Assembly: GCA_038228295.1 (NCBI GenBank)
Contig: JBBRPH010000011.1
Coordinates: 1 to 64,000, forward strand
Source of the DNA: JAICKM01 sp038228295
GTDB lineage: Bacteria > Chloroflexota > Chloroflexia > QHBQ01 > JAICKM01
DNA: 64,000 bases
Reading direction: 5' to 3'
In this document: positions 45,416-53,712 of the stretch, piece by piece
Layout: each line of letters starts with the position of its first letter
Numbering within the stretch: position 1 is the first letter of the stretch
The notes under the pieces: generated by a model
Told to the model about the DNA's origin: nothing
Database searches by the model: none
Seen by the model: only the letters and a program-made list of their open reading frames with translations
Translations under genes and position numbers: made by a program

Positions 45416-45878
45416 CGTCGTGTGACCGCAGTGCCCCGGCTAGTTGCGCTAATTCGGCGCGGTAGATGCGCCGATATAGTCCCGGCATCAGTAGGCGATC
45501 CAGCAACCCGGCCGGCCCGACCGGGGCATCCCAGTCCGTCGCGATCTGTACCTTCACTTGCTTGCCGTCCGCAATGGGCGTGACGGTGAAGCGCGTCACT
45601 AGGCTGGAGGCGGTGTCGCTTTCGGCCAGCACACGGCCCGGTATCGGTTCGCTGATCGTCAACCGCATCGCGCGCATCATGCCCAGCGCGCCGGCCTGGA
45701 AGCGGATCACGGTGCCCGCCCCGCGCCCGCCGCTCTCCACCTGCAAATCGCGGAAATACTGTTTGGGTAGAATCTGCGCGTGTCCTTTGGCGGTATCCGC
45801 GTAGTTGCTCAACAGATTATAAACCGCATCGGCCGACGCATCAATAACCACCACCGCTTCTGCGTGCATTTTACTCAT
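45408..45878 (-). CDS. SRPBCC-family (START-like) protein
   Basis: 156 aa. AVVVIDASADAVYNLLSNYAD at the start and a central TVIRFQAGALGMMRAMRLTISEPIPGRVL followed by a C-terminal helix fit the polyketide cyclase/START-like fold, which binds hydrophobic ligands. Role unknown. ATG 45878 is preferred over 45884 as AGGAGG lies seven bases upstream of it but one base from 45884. It lies between the P450 and molybdoenzyme genes on the same strand. Confidence 0.85.
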   Translation of the reverse strand: MSKMHAEAVVVIDASADAVYNLLSNYADTAKGHAQILPKQYFRDLQVESGGRGAGTVIRFQAGALGMMRAMRLTISEPIPGRVLAESDTASSLVTRFTVTPIADGKQVKVQIATDWDAPVGPAGLLDRLLMPGLYRRIYRAELAQLAGALRSHDVV

Positions 45879-45956
45879 GACCATACCTCCTATAATTCCC
45901 TACCGGCGCGGTAAACAGCGCCGGTACAGCAATAATCACAACCCGCCGCCCACGGC

Positions 45957-47318
45957 TCAGTCCCGCCGATGCACGATCACGCGGCAGCCGTCCTTCTGGC
46001 GGATGACAAAGACGGGGGCGGGGATGATCTCCTGACCGGGCACCAACGTGAAACGGACGTGCTGGGCCAGAGTCGCCAGCGCCAATTGGCCCTCCATCAG
46101 CGCAAAATGGTTGCCGATGCAGATCCGCGGGCCGGCCCCGAACGGCATATAGGCGTGGCGCGGCAAGCGCTTCTCGGCCTCCGGCAGGAAGCGCTCCGGG
46201 TCGAAGCGCTCCGGGTCAGGGTAGAACTCGGCTCGTCGGTGGATGGTGTAGATCGGCAGAGCCACAATCTCGCCTTTTTGCAGCCGATACGGGCCAACCG
46301 TCACATCATGCAGCGCCGTGCGGGCAATGCTGTCGGCGGGCGGGTAGAGTCGCAGCGCCTCCTTGAAGACCTGGAGCGCGTAGGGCAGGTTCGGCACATC
46401 GGCGACCGTGGCGGCGCGGCCACCCAGCACCCCGTCAGCCTCGGCTTGCAACCGGTCGGCCACTGCGGGATTGATGCTCAGGAAATAGGCGCACCAGGAC
46501 AGCGTGTTGGCCGTCGTCTCATGGCCGGCCAGGAACAGGGTCATCGCCTCTTCGCGGATCTGCTCGTCGCTCATGCCGCTGCCGTCTTTGGCGCGGGCAC
46601 TCAGCAGGAGCGACAGGAAATCGTTACCCTCAACAGTGCGCTTACGCCGCTCATCAATCATCGCCTGGATGCGGCTGTTGATCAGTGCCAGCGCAGCACG
46701 GGTGCGCCGGCTGCGCGGGGTCGGCCAGCTCACGGGCTGAGGCAAGAGATGGCTGATCGAGTAGTTCATGTATTCCAGCACGGTCGTGATCGCCGCGCCT
46801 AGATCGTCGGTTTCGCCGAACACATCCCGATCAAACAGCACTTTGCCGATGATGCTCATGGTCAAGCGGGGCATCTCGTGGTCAATCCGTAGCTCTTGGC
46901 CGTCACGCCAGCCGGCCTGTAGCTCTGCGGCATAATGGACCATCGTCGCGGCGTAATCGGCGATATGGCGATGGGTAAAGGCCGGCGCGATCAATTTACG
47001 CTGGTGCCGCCAGCTATCGCCTTCGTTATTGATCAGCCCGTCGCCGACGACCGGCGCGAAAGCCCGGTGTATCGCCACCCCTTTGTCGAAGTCGGCGGTG
47101 TGGTCTACCAGGATCGCCTGCACCATCTCCGGCGTGTTGAACACATAGACGCGGAACGGGCCAAAGTGAACCAGGGTCGCAGCACGGCCTGCACGCGCTA
47201 GGCGCAGATAGAAACCAAGCCGATCACGCTGAAACGCTTTCAAGCTGCCGATAATTGGGGTCTCGTGGATACCGGGGACACTGTCTTTTGCCAGTCGGGG
47301 GGCTGTTTGCATTGCCAT
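45957..47318 (-). CDS. Cytochrome P450
   Basis: 453 aa. I-helix FLAGHETTANTLSW (oxygen activation), K-helix EALRLYPP with ExxR, the DPERFDPERFLPE region, and the haem-thiolate loop FGAGPRICIGNHFALMEGQLA with the Cys near residue 400. No membrane anchor, so it is soluble as usual in bacteria. It inserts oxygen into an unknown hydrophobic substrate. No ferredoxin or reductase gene is adjacent. GAGGAG lies eight bases before the ATG. Confidence 0.97.
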   Translation of the reverse strand: MAMQTAPRLAKDSVPGIHETPIIGSLKAFQRDRLGFYLRLARAGRAATLVHFGPFRVYVFNTPEMVQAILVDHTADFDKGVAIHRAFAPVVGDGLINNEGDSWRHQRKLIAPAFTHRHIADYAATMVHYAAELQAGWRDGQELRIDHEMPRLTMSIIGKVLFDRDVFGETDDLGAAITTVLEYMNYSISHLLPQPVSWPTPRSRRTRAALALINSRIQAMIDERRKRTVEGNDFLSLLLSARAKDGSGMSDEQIREEAMTLFLAGHETTANTLSWCAYFLSINPAVADRLQAEADGVLGGRAATVADVPNLPYALQVFKEALRLYPPADSIARTALHDVTVGPYRLQKGEIVALPIYTIHRRAEFYPDPERFDPERFLPEAEKRLPRHAYMPFGAGPRICIGNHFALMEGQLALATLAQHVRFTLVPGQEIIPAPVFVIRQKDGCRVIVHRRD

Positions 47319-47460
47319 GGGGAGGCTCCTCTATCTTGCCGGTGGCTACCACAATGATTGTGCAACAATTCACAATCTCTGTAGCCTCTATTGTACGCCG
47401 ATCCTATTGCGCGTCCATCGGTCGAAAGATGGAGATGCGGGGCGTTGCTATGGCCCTTGA

Positions 47461-48642
47461 TCAGTCGTAGCGCGCGATCAAATCGGCCAGGGGCAGGCGG
47501 GCGCGGCGCTTGGGCGGGCCGGCGGCATAGCCAAGCGTGAGAATGGCCTGGGGATCATAGCGGGCATCAAGGCCCAGCGCGGCGCGCACGGCGGGGGCGC
47601 AGAACAGCGGCGCGCACATCCAGCCGCCGTCGAGACCCAGGCTGTAGGCGGTCAGCAGCATTGTCTGCGCCGCCGCGCCCACGCTTTGCACGGCCATCAG
47701 GTGTTCGGCGGCCTGGCGGTCGGGGTCGGGATAGCGGTCAAGGTCGGCCTCGTACAGGCAGGGGATGATCAGCACCGGCGCGGCCAGCAGGCGTTGATAC
47801 GATTTGTGCAGCCGGATGTCCACCACCTCGGCACTCTGGCCGTCCATCGCCAGATTGCGCCGCCACTCGTCGCCCATCGCCTCCGCCAGCGCACGCTTGG
47901 CCGCCGGCCGCGTCAGCACCACGAAGCGCCAGGGCAGCCGGCCGTGCGGCGAGGGTGCCCAGCGCCCGGCTTCCATCACCTGCTCCACCACCGCCCGCGC
48001 CACCGGCGCATCCGTATAGCTCCGCACGGAGCGCCGCCCGCGCGCCAGGGCGGGGAAAGGCAGGCGGGCGCGGAGTTCTGAATTCTGAATTCTGAATTCT
48101 GAATTTTGGGTTACGGGGGCGATAGGGACACTAGCGGCGGCACCGGTCCAGCGGGTGACGCGGGTGACGTGCAGGGCAATGATCGGCTGATCTTCCAGGG
48201 GCATGGCGCGGTACTGCGGGTACTTGGCGCGCAGCCGGTCGAGCGCGGCGGCGTGGTCCGCGTGGCCCGGCTCCACCAGCGCGGCCTCGGCATGGACCAG
48301 GCAGTAGGCCAGCCGCGCCCAATCTTCATCATAATGGTCGCAGAGCAGCGCGACGTGCGGGTTGGCCTGGATATTCCGCACGCGCTTCAGATCGCGCCCC
48401 GCCACGCGCTTGGGCTTGGCATCCAGCGCGATCTGGATCACGCCCGCCGCCGCGTCCAGCGCAAAACAGACCGGCACCAGCGTCGGCACGCCCGCTGCAT
48501 CCGCCGTCGCCAGCCGCGCCACCCGCGCCGCGCCCAGCCACGCCACGGTCGCCTCGTCCCACACCGGGCTGATCGGCGGCTCAAAGCCGCGCTCGTTCAC
48601 ATGGCGGCGTTCGGGGCGGAGCGGGGTCATGGACGGTTCCAT
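47461..48642 (-). CDS. Fusion of PPOX-class (F420-type) protein and FbiB-like nitroreductase
   Basis: 393 aa. Residues about 25-165 form a flavin-reductase-like PPOX split barrel (VAWLGAARVARLATADAAGVP, LKRVRNIQANPHVALLCDHYD) like the Rv0121/TIGR03668 group of F420-dependent proteins. Residues about 190-393 form a nitroreductase domain (RRSVRSYTDAPV, ASPHGRLPWRFVVLT, AQTMLLTAYSLGLDGGWMCAPLF) like the C-terminal FMN domain of FbiB in F420 synthesis. The linker (QNSEFRIQNSELRA) is encoded by heptamer repeats at 48076. The usual genes are separate, so the fusion is notable. Start 48642 overlaps the stop of a broken toxin gene; the next in-frame ATG (48630) is an alternative. Confidence 0.85.
   Translation of the reverse strand: MEPSMTPLRPERRHVNERGFEPPISPVWDEATVAWLGAARVARLATADAAGVPTLVPVCFALDAAAGVIQIALDAKPKRVAGRDLKRVRNIQANPHVALLCDHYDEDWARLAYCLVHAEAALVEPGHADHAAALDRLRAKYPQYRAMPLEDQPIIALHVTRVTRWTGAAASVPIAPVTQNSEFRIQNSELRARLPFPALARGRRSVRSYTDAPVARAVVEQVMEAGRWAPSPHGRLPWRFVVLTRPAAKRALAEAMGDEWRRNLAMDGQSAEVVDIRLHKSYQRLLAAPVLIIPCLYEADLDRYPDPDRQAAEHLMAVQSVGAAAQTMLLTAYSLGLDGGWMCAPLFCAPAVRAALGLDARYDPQAILTLGYAAGPPKRRARLPLADLIARYD
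48076..48106 (+). repeat. Heptamer repeat GAATTCT inside the fusion-gene linker
   Basis: The 7-bp unit TTCTGAA is repeated more than four times. It encodes the linker between the PPOX and nitroreductase domains and keeps the frame open. Confidence 0.92.
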
Positions 48643-48746
48643 CAGAGCGTGGTCCAGATCCGCCGGAAGATGACGCGCACTTGGGTCAAACCCGCCCCGC
48701 TAGTAAAGGGGTAGCGCACTAAGACCAACTCGCCAACGTTTCTCAT
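48642..48746 (-). pseudogene. Truncated PemK/MazF-like toxin
   Basis: 34 codons. The N-terminus VGELVLVRYPFTSGAG resembles the first strand of PemK/MazF ribonuclease toxins (which normally have about 110 aa), then the sequence loses similarity and stops. The TGA overlaps the ATG of the PPOX gene (TGATG). It lies 34 bases after a likely antitoxin gene in the usual order. Identification rests on a short motif, so it is tentative. Confidence 0.5.
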
Positions 48747-48780
48747 GAGCTAGATCGTATCATAAACTGCATCTGCGTCA

Positions 48781-48969
48781 CTAGTAGTCTGCGAAGAACT
48801 TTTCCAGCGATAGCCGCTGCCAATCCACTGCATCGGCGGCAGCAGTTTCGTCGCCAACCAGGGTAATCACACGCATCGGCACATTACCGTGTAGTAGCTG
48901 TAATAGCGCATCCGGCACGTCAAGCTGCCCATCAGGATTAACTTTCAGCTCAAAGGCGTAAGGCTTCAT
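48781..48969 (-). CDS. Small antitoxin-like protein
   Basis: 62 aa. An N-terminal beta-rich portion (FELKVNPDGQLDVPDALLQLL) resembles AbrB/SpoVT or DUF2281-type antitoxins, and the C-terminal WQRLSLEKFFADY is a likely toxin-binding tail. It stands upstream of a broken PemK-like ORF. GGGGCTAC lies before the ATG with GGGG as a weak ribosome site. Single orphan antitoxins are common remnants. Confidence 0.6.
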   Translation of the reverse strand: MKPYAFELKVNPDGQLDVPDALLQLLHGNVPMRVITLVGDETAAADAVDWQRLSLEKFFADY

Positions 48970-49033
48970 CCTGTAGCCCCTTTTCTACACTGCGGTGTAT
49001 GCGCCGACGCTATTATAACACTTCTGTGACTAT

Positions 49034-49942
49034 TTATTCACCCACCGGAGTGACGTTCGACCCCGACGGAGCCGGGGCACGGCGACGTAGCAAGGGTGGG
49101 GCATGAATCGCCAACCCCGCCGCCGCGTTGAGCAACGAAAGGAGCAGCAATAACGGCGTGTCGCGGTAATAGGCACTCAGGATGAGCCAGGTGAGGAAGT
49201 AGAGGTGGAAGAAGGTGGGAACCAGCCAAGCTGGGTAGCCGGGATAACTCGCAGGCGGGCGGCGGCGGGTCCAGCCGAAGGCGAACACGCCGCCCAGGAG
49301 GAGCAGCACACCGAGCCACAGCAGCAGAAAGGGCCAACCCAACCGGCGCGGCACGATGAGCAGCGGATACAGCACCGCTTCCGAGACGAACACGGCGAGC
49401 AGCGGCGCGATCAGTTGCCAAGCGGCGCGCCGGCGGGGGTCGGCAGGTTGGGGCCGCTCCACAAGGCGTGCAAAAGTTGAATAGAGTGCCACCACCAGCA
49501 GCCAGCCGTAGAAGTTGGCAAAAGGCACCCCGAACCACTGGCTGTGCCGGCCGACAGCCTGCGACGGCCAGCCCCAATCCCACATACCCAAGCGATAGGC
49601 TACCGCGTCCATCGAAAGATCAATGTTGAGCGCCAGCAAGGCATCCAGCGCCGGGCGCGACCAACCGGGCAAGCCGCTAGCATCGCTCACCAAGCGCGCC
49701 GCATAAGTAATCATGCCCCAACCCACGCCGATGCACACCGGGATCGGCCCCAACATGACCAGGAACCGCCCATAAGTGTAGCCGATGTTACTCGCCACGT
49801 TGGCATACTCCAGCGTCAGGCCGAACAGGGTGCCTCCAAGAACATAGGCCACCGCCTGCCGACCGCGTCGTGCCGCATGGACGAGCGTCAGCGCAAACAA
49901 GACATACGAGATTAGTTCAAAGAGCGTGAAACTGACGGGCAT
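49034..49942 (-). CDS. CruF-like carotenoid biosynthesis protein (DUF422)
   Basis: 302 aa with about seven to eight transmembrane helices. GPIPVCIGVGWGMITYAARL, ALLALNIDLSMDAVAYRLGMWDWG and FGVPFANFYGWLLV are the core blocks of the CruF/DUF422 family, which hydrates the end groups of acyclic or monocyclic carotenoids (as in bacterioruberin or myxol synthesis). The membrane is the site of action. The usual partner glycosyltransferase CruG is not adjacent. AGGAGG lies ahead of the ATG. Confidence 0.85.
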   Translation of the reverse strand: MPVSFTLFELISYVLFALTLVHAARRGRQAVAYVLGGTLFGLTLEYANVASNIGYTYGRFLVMLGPIPVCIGVGWGMITYAARLVSDASGLPGWSRPALDALLALNIDLSMDAVAYRLGMWDWGWPSQAVGRHSQWFGVPFANFYGWLLVVALYSTFARLVERPQPADPRRRAAWQLIAPLLAVFVSEAVLYPLLIVPRRLGWPFLLLWLGVLLLLGGVFAFGWTRRRPPASYPGYPAWLVPTFFHLYFLTWLILSAYYRDTPLLLLLSLLNAAAGLAIHAPPLLRRRAPAPSGSNVTPVGE

Positions 49943-49991
49943 TGAGGTGTCCTCCTAACTAATGCAGCCGTAAAGCATGGGGCTAACCGCG

Positions 49992-51542
49992 CTACCGCCC
50001 CACCCCCGCCACGCCCACCAGCGGCGAATCGGCGGCCAGCAGCACAGGGACCGGCGGCGCGGCGAGCGCGGACGGGGCGGCGGTGAGCGGCAGGAAGGCG
50101 GGCGGGGAGCCGGCGACGCGCAGGGCCAGGCGGCGCGGGCCGGGGCCGGACGGCAGCCAGACCAGCGCGGCGGGCGAACCCGACAGGCGCGGCAGCGGCA
50201 GCGTGGCGATGGGCGTGCCGGCGGAGTCGAATAGGGCCACTGTGGTGCCGGCGGCGTTGACCACGGCCAGCAGCGGTGGCGCGCCGTGTGGCGACCAGGC
50301 AGCGCGCAGCGGATCGGCCACGGGCAAGACCAGCGGCGGGCCGGGGGCGGCGCGGCGAGCCAGGCTCAGGCGGCCCGCGCCGTCGGTGAAGGCCACCGCT
50401 GCGCCCTCGGGCGACCAGAGCGGTGGGATCGCGCCGCTGCCGCGCACGCCGGGGGCCGGGGCCAGCGGCGCGCCGCCCGCCGCATCGCCCTGACCCAGCA
50501 CGACCAAGCCCAGCCCGGCCACACGATAGGCCAGCCGGCGCGGCCCCGCCCCCGCCGCACTCCACGCCGCCAGCCCCACCTGTGCCGGCGTGAGCAGCCG
50601 GGGCGGCGCACCCGCGCCGGCGCTATCCACTGCCCAGGTGCCGTCCGGCCCCAGCGTGGGGTTCCACGACTGGAACGCCAGGGTGCGTGCATCCAGCCAA
50701 GTCAGGTCGAACGGCGGCAACGCCTGGCGACCGGCGGGCAGCGCATGGCCCGCCACCAGCAGCGTCGGCGTGAGCGCCCCGGTCGCCGCGACCACCGTGA
50801 TATTCGCGTCATATACGCCGCCGCTGCCCAGGTCGCCGGCTTGCAAGAAAGCGATCTGCTGACCATCCGGCGACCACTGCGGCGCGAGCAGCAGCCCCGC
50901 TTCCGGCGCGACCCTGCGGCGCGGCGCGCCGGCTCCGTCCGTCGCCGCCAACCACAGGTCGAACGGCGTGCAGTCGGCACGCGGCAGCGCATAGGCCAGC
51001 GTCGCGCCATCGGGACTGAACGCCAGGGTCTGACCGAGAGTGCGCGCCTGCTGCGGATTGCTACAGGTCACAGGCCCGGCTATGTGGCGTGGCGCACCGC
51101 CGCCCAGGTCCAGCAGCCAGAGATCGGCGCGGGGCGGGCTGCCGCCGGCCTGCCAGTAGGCTACCCACCGACCGGATGGGGCGACCGTGAAGGCTGTAAT
51201 CGCGCCACTAGGCGCGAGGGTGCCCGTTATAGCCGCCGTGAAGCCGGCCAACGGCTGCACGGTCGCCGTGGCCGGATCATAAAAGCGCAACGCGCCCTCA
51301 TTTATGTAAAGCCAGCCCACCCGCCCTAATGGTGGGGGGGGCGGTGGCGGTGGCGTGGCCCGGTCGGGCGTTGCCAGCGCGGCCCACAGCGCCGTCGCCG
51401 TGGCCGGCGCGAAAGTCGGCGCGCTAGGTGGGGGCGGTGGGCCGGGCCGCACGGTGGGAGTGGCCCCACCCTCACAGGCAGTCAGCAGGGCCAGGAGGAG
51501 CAGGAGGCGTGTAACGTGCAGCGTGATGCGTGAAGGGGTCAT
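49992..51542 (-). CDS. Lipoprotein with TolB/PD40-type beta-propeller
   Basis: 516 aa. A signal peptide ends in lipobox LLTAC with Cys23. A Pro-rich linker follows, then repeats such as FTVAPSGRWVAYW, FSPDGATLAYALP, WSPDGQQIAFLQ and WSPEGAAVAFTDG, typical PD40 blades. It should sit on the outer face of the membrane and bind another protein; no enzymatic motif is seen. ATG 51542 lies six bases after TATAAT, a leaderless start without a Shine-Dalgarno. The positively charged start of the signal peptide is coded by heptamer repeats (51505-51532). Confidence 0.8.
   Translation of the reverse strand: MTPSRITLHVTRLLLLLALLTACEGGATPTVRPGPPPPPSAPTFAPATATALWAALATPDRATPPPPPPPPLGRVGWLYINEGALRFYDPATATVQPLAGFTAAITGTLAPSGAITAFTVAPSGRWVAYWQAGGSPPRADLWLLDLGGGAPRHIAGPVTCSNPQQARTLGQTLAFSPDGATLAYALPRADCTPFDLWLAATDGAGAPRRRVAPEAGLLLAPQWSPDGQQIAFLQAGDLGSGGVYDANITVVAATGALTPTLLVAGHALPAGRQALPPFDLTWLDARTLAFQSWNPTLGPDGTWAVDSAGAGAPPRLLTPAQVGLAAWSAAGAGPRRLAYRVAGLGLVVLGQGDAAGGAPLAPAPGVRGSGAIPPLWSPEGAAVAFTDGAGRLSLARRAAPGPPLVLPVADPLRAAWSPHGAPPLLAVVNAAGTTVALFDSAGTPIATLPLPRLSGSPAALVWLPSGPGPRRLALRVAGSPPAFLPLTAAPSALAAPPVPVLLAADSPLVGVAGVGR
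51505..51532 (-). repeat. Heptamer repeat CACGnnn x4 within a signal peptide
   Basis: On the minus strand the four heptamers CACGCAT, CACGCTG, CACGTTA and CACGCCT follow each other exactly. They encode part of the signal peptide of the propeller lipoprotein. Confidence 0.7.
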
Positions 51543-51548
51543 AGCTGC

Positions 51549-51601
51549 ATTATACCGGCGCGGCGGCGCGATTGACAACGGGCTATCGGTTGTGCTATAG
51601 C
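51549..51601. promoter_or_regulatory. Bidirectional promoter with shared -35 box
   Basis: The sequence TTGACAA at 51572-51578 serves both strands. On the plus strand TTGACA (51572-51577), 18 bp, TATAGC (51596-51601, with TGc before it), then seven bases to the ATG at 51609. On the minus strand TTGTCA (51578-51573), 18 bp, TATAAT (51554-51549), then six bases to the ATG at 51542. Both genes would have leaderless mRNAs and the two polymerases would compete for one site. Confidence 0.75.
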
Positions 51602-51608
51602 TACGATT

Positions 51609-52691
51609 ATGACCGATTTGCCACTCCTCCTACGCTACGCCCTGCGCCTGCTGATCTGGATCGCGCCGGTCGAGTTCCTGCTGGGGCGGGCGATTTCGCG
51701 CGCCTCGCGGCAAATGCCGGCGGGCGAAGTCGGCGCGGCCGTATTCGGCGCGATCAGCAACGTCGGCACGTTCCTGGTGATGCCCGCCTTTGTGCTGACG
51801 CTGCTGGTGTTGGGGGCGGCGGCGCTGCCGGCCCTGCGCGATCCGCAGGCTCCAGCGGGCGGCGCGCTGGGGCCGCGCTGGCCGCGCCCCCTGGCTGTCG
51901 GGCTGCTGGGGTTCCTGGCTCTCAGCGTAGTGTTGCTGTTGCCGGGCAGCTCACCCGCTCTTTTGCTGATCTATAACGGGGCGGCGGCAGCGCTGATGCT
52001 GGGCATCGTCGGCGTTGGGCTGCGGCGCGGCAGCGGCAGCCGCGCGTGGCGTGTGACGCTGGCGCTGATCGGGCTGGCCTATGCCGGCTACTACGCCTAT
52101 GCCCTCACCGCTATCGGCGCGCAAGGCTTCGGTCTGCCGCTGGGCGACCCCAGTGTGCTGGTGAACAGCCTGGGCGAGGCGGCGGCTATGGCGGCGGGTA
52201 TCAGCCTGCTGTGGAGCAGTGGCCTGCTCACGCACCGCAGCGGCGGGGAGCGCCCGCGCCGTTGGTGGCTTATCGTGGCGGCGGCGGTTGGGCTGTTCGT
52301 GCTGATCGCGGCTAACTTCGAGCAGTGGCTCCAGGGGGTAGCCACCCAGTTCAGCGTCGGCTTCACCCTGTTCCTGCCGGTGCCGGTAACGGCGCTGGCG
52401 TTGGCGGCGTGGGTCTACGCCGCGCTCGCGCTCAACAGCCGCCGCGCCGCCGCCGTCAGCGGCCTGCCGTGGGCCTGGGATTTTGGCGCGGGGCTGCTAC
52501 TCCTGCCCGCCGCCGGGTATATGCTGCAACTCAACTACCAGCACCTGCTGCTGGCCGTCACCCTGCTGCTGCTGACCGGCCTCTTGCGCCCTTTCAGCAG
52601 CGCCGCTACGGTAGCCGGCGCAATGGGCAACACCACCACCGCTAATCCGCCAGCCATAATCCACAATCCACCATCGGAGGCTCCCTTGTGA
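51609..52691 (+). CDS. Polytopic membrane protein of unknown function
   Basis: 360 aa with about ten hydrophobic segments and no recognised domain. Segments include FLVMPAFVLTLLVLGAAALPAL and WLIVAAAVGLFVLIAANF. The charged start RLLIWIAPVEFLLGRAISRASR comes first. ATG 51609 is set by the leaderless promoter; no Shine-Dalgarno. Its TGA overlaps the GTG of the phosphatase gene (GTGA), so the two are coupled. Confidence 0.7.
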   Translation: MTDLPLLLRYALRLLIWIAPVEFLLGRAISRASRQMPAGEVGAAVFGAISNVGTFLVMPAFVLTLLVLGAAALPALRDPQAPAGGALGPRWPRPLAVGLLGFLALSVVLLLPGSSPALLLIYNGAAAALMLGIVGVGLRRGSGSRAWRVTLALIGLAYAGYYAYALTAIGAQGFGLPLGDPSVLVNSLGEAAAMAAGISLLWSSGLLTHRSGGERPRRWWLIVAAAVGLFVLIAANFEQWLQGVATQFSVGFTLFLPVPVTALALAAWVYAALALNSRRAAAVSGLPWAWDFGAGLLLLPAAGYMLQLNYQHLLLAVTLLLLTGLLRPFSSAATVAGAMGNTTTANPPAIIHNPPSEAPL

Positions 52692-53416
52692 CCCATCTCT
52701 ATCTGATCCGCCACGGCGAAGCCATGGGCGCGGTCCACCGCCGCATCCTCGACCAGACCGGCGACTGTGGCCTGTCGCCGCTGGGCCGCGAACAGGCGAC
52801 GCGCCTGCGCGACCGACTGGCCGCTACGCACGAGATCACCGCCGACGTGCTGATCGCCAGCACCTTTGCCCGCGCCCACGAGACCGCCGCGATCATCGCG
52901 CCCGCGCTTGGCCTGCCGGTCACGCTCGATGACGAGGTGCAGGAAGTGCGCGCCGGCAGCGCTGACGGCCTGACTTGGGAAGAGTTCGACACCCGTTACG
53001 GGCAACCCGAAGGTCGCCACCCCTTTATGCAAGTCGCGCCCGGTGGCGAAAACTGGGCGCAGTTCAATGTGCGCGTCGGCCAAGCGCTGCACCGCATCAC
53101 GACCGAACACGCGGGCAAGACCATCGTCATCGCCTGCCACGGCGGGGTCGTGGATGTTAGCTTCCTGCAATTTTTGGGCATCAGCCCGCTGGTGCGCTAT
53201 CGCTTCGAGTTCCACACCCATAACACCGCCATCACCCACTGGCAACAGGTGGAGCGGCGCGGCGAACGCCGCTGGAGCCTCCAGCGCTACAACGACGACC
53301 TGCACCTGCGCGACCATGTGCGCTGGATCGGTGTCTCGGCTGAAGCGCACACCGGCGCAGAAGGTTCCTCAATTCCGCTACCGACCGAGCCTCGTGCAGA
53401 GGCGAGTGAAACGTAA
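52688..53416 (+). CDS. Histidine phosphatase family protein
   Basis: 242 aa. LIRHGE (6-11) is the phosphohistidine loop with His9; LSPLGREQATRLRDRL and the second catalytic region IVIACHGGVVDV follow. Members remove phosphate from sugars, nucleotides or proteins; the substrate is not clear. GTG start overlapping the previous stop, GGAGG seven bases upstream. The C-terminal extension beyond residue 200 (HLRDHVRWIG) is unrecognised. Confidence 0.92.
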   Translation: MTHLYLIRHGEAMGAVHRRILDQTGDCGLSPLGREQATRLRDRLAATHEITADVLIASTFARAHETAAIIAPALGLPVTLDDEVQEVRAGSADGLTWEEFDTRYGQPEGRHPFMQVAPGGENWAQFNVRVGQALHRITTEHAGKTIVIACHGGVVDVSFLQFLGISPLVRYRFEFHTHNTAITHWQQVERRGERRWSLQRYNDDLHLRDHVRWIGVSAEAHTGAEGSSIPLPTEPRAEASET

Positions 53417-53465
53417 GGCGTAAGGCGTAAAGCACTGTAACCAGTAACTCTCACGTTTCACGTTT
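53412..53465 (+). repeat. Heptamer repeats CGTAAGG and CACGTTT
   Basis: CGTAAGG is repeated 2.7 times at 53412-53430 and CACGTTT twice at 53452-53465, just before the 138-bp inverted-repeat element. CACGTTT appears again at 53672. Confidence 0.8.
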
Positions 53466-53500
53466 GTAACTATTCAGCCTGTGATCTGAAAGCGAGCAAG

Positions 53501-53638
53501 TTGTCATTCTGCACGCAGTGAAGAATCGGTGGGGGTGCCAACTCGCTCTGCGCGCAGGTGTATTACAAGCGGTGCGATTCGCCCTGGTTCGGCAGATCAG
53601 CGCAGCGACGGATTCTTCACTGCGTGCAGAATGACAAA
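53501..53638. repeat. 138-bp element with 27-bp perfect inverted repeats
   Basis: Arms 53501-53527 and 53612-53638 are perfect complements with the core TTCTGCACGCAGTGAAGAATC (outer part TTGTCA). No ORF lies inside and no clear target duplication is seen. The gene-free stretch 53417-53712 holds this element and its flanking heptamer repeats. Confidence 0.85.
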
Positions 53639-53671
53639 TCTCCCTATGTGCGCGTAGGCTAACGAATTACT

Positions 53672-53692
53672 CACGTTTCACGTTTCACGCTT
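53672..53692 (+). repeat. Heptamer repeat CACGTTT x3
   Basis: Three heptamers (CACGTTT, CACGTTT, CACGCTT) end 20 bases before the dehydrogenase gene start. They are in direct orientation with the copy at 53452-53465, so the inverted-repeat element lies between two copies. Confidence 0.85.
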
Positions 53693-53712
53693 TACGAAGA
53701 ACAACAGGTGAC

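Noticed and set aside
53412..53692. CRISPR array
   Set aside because: Repeat units are 7 bp and contiguous, without unique spacers, and no cas genes are present.
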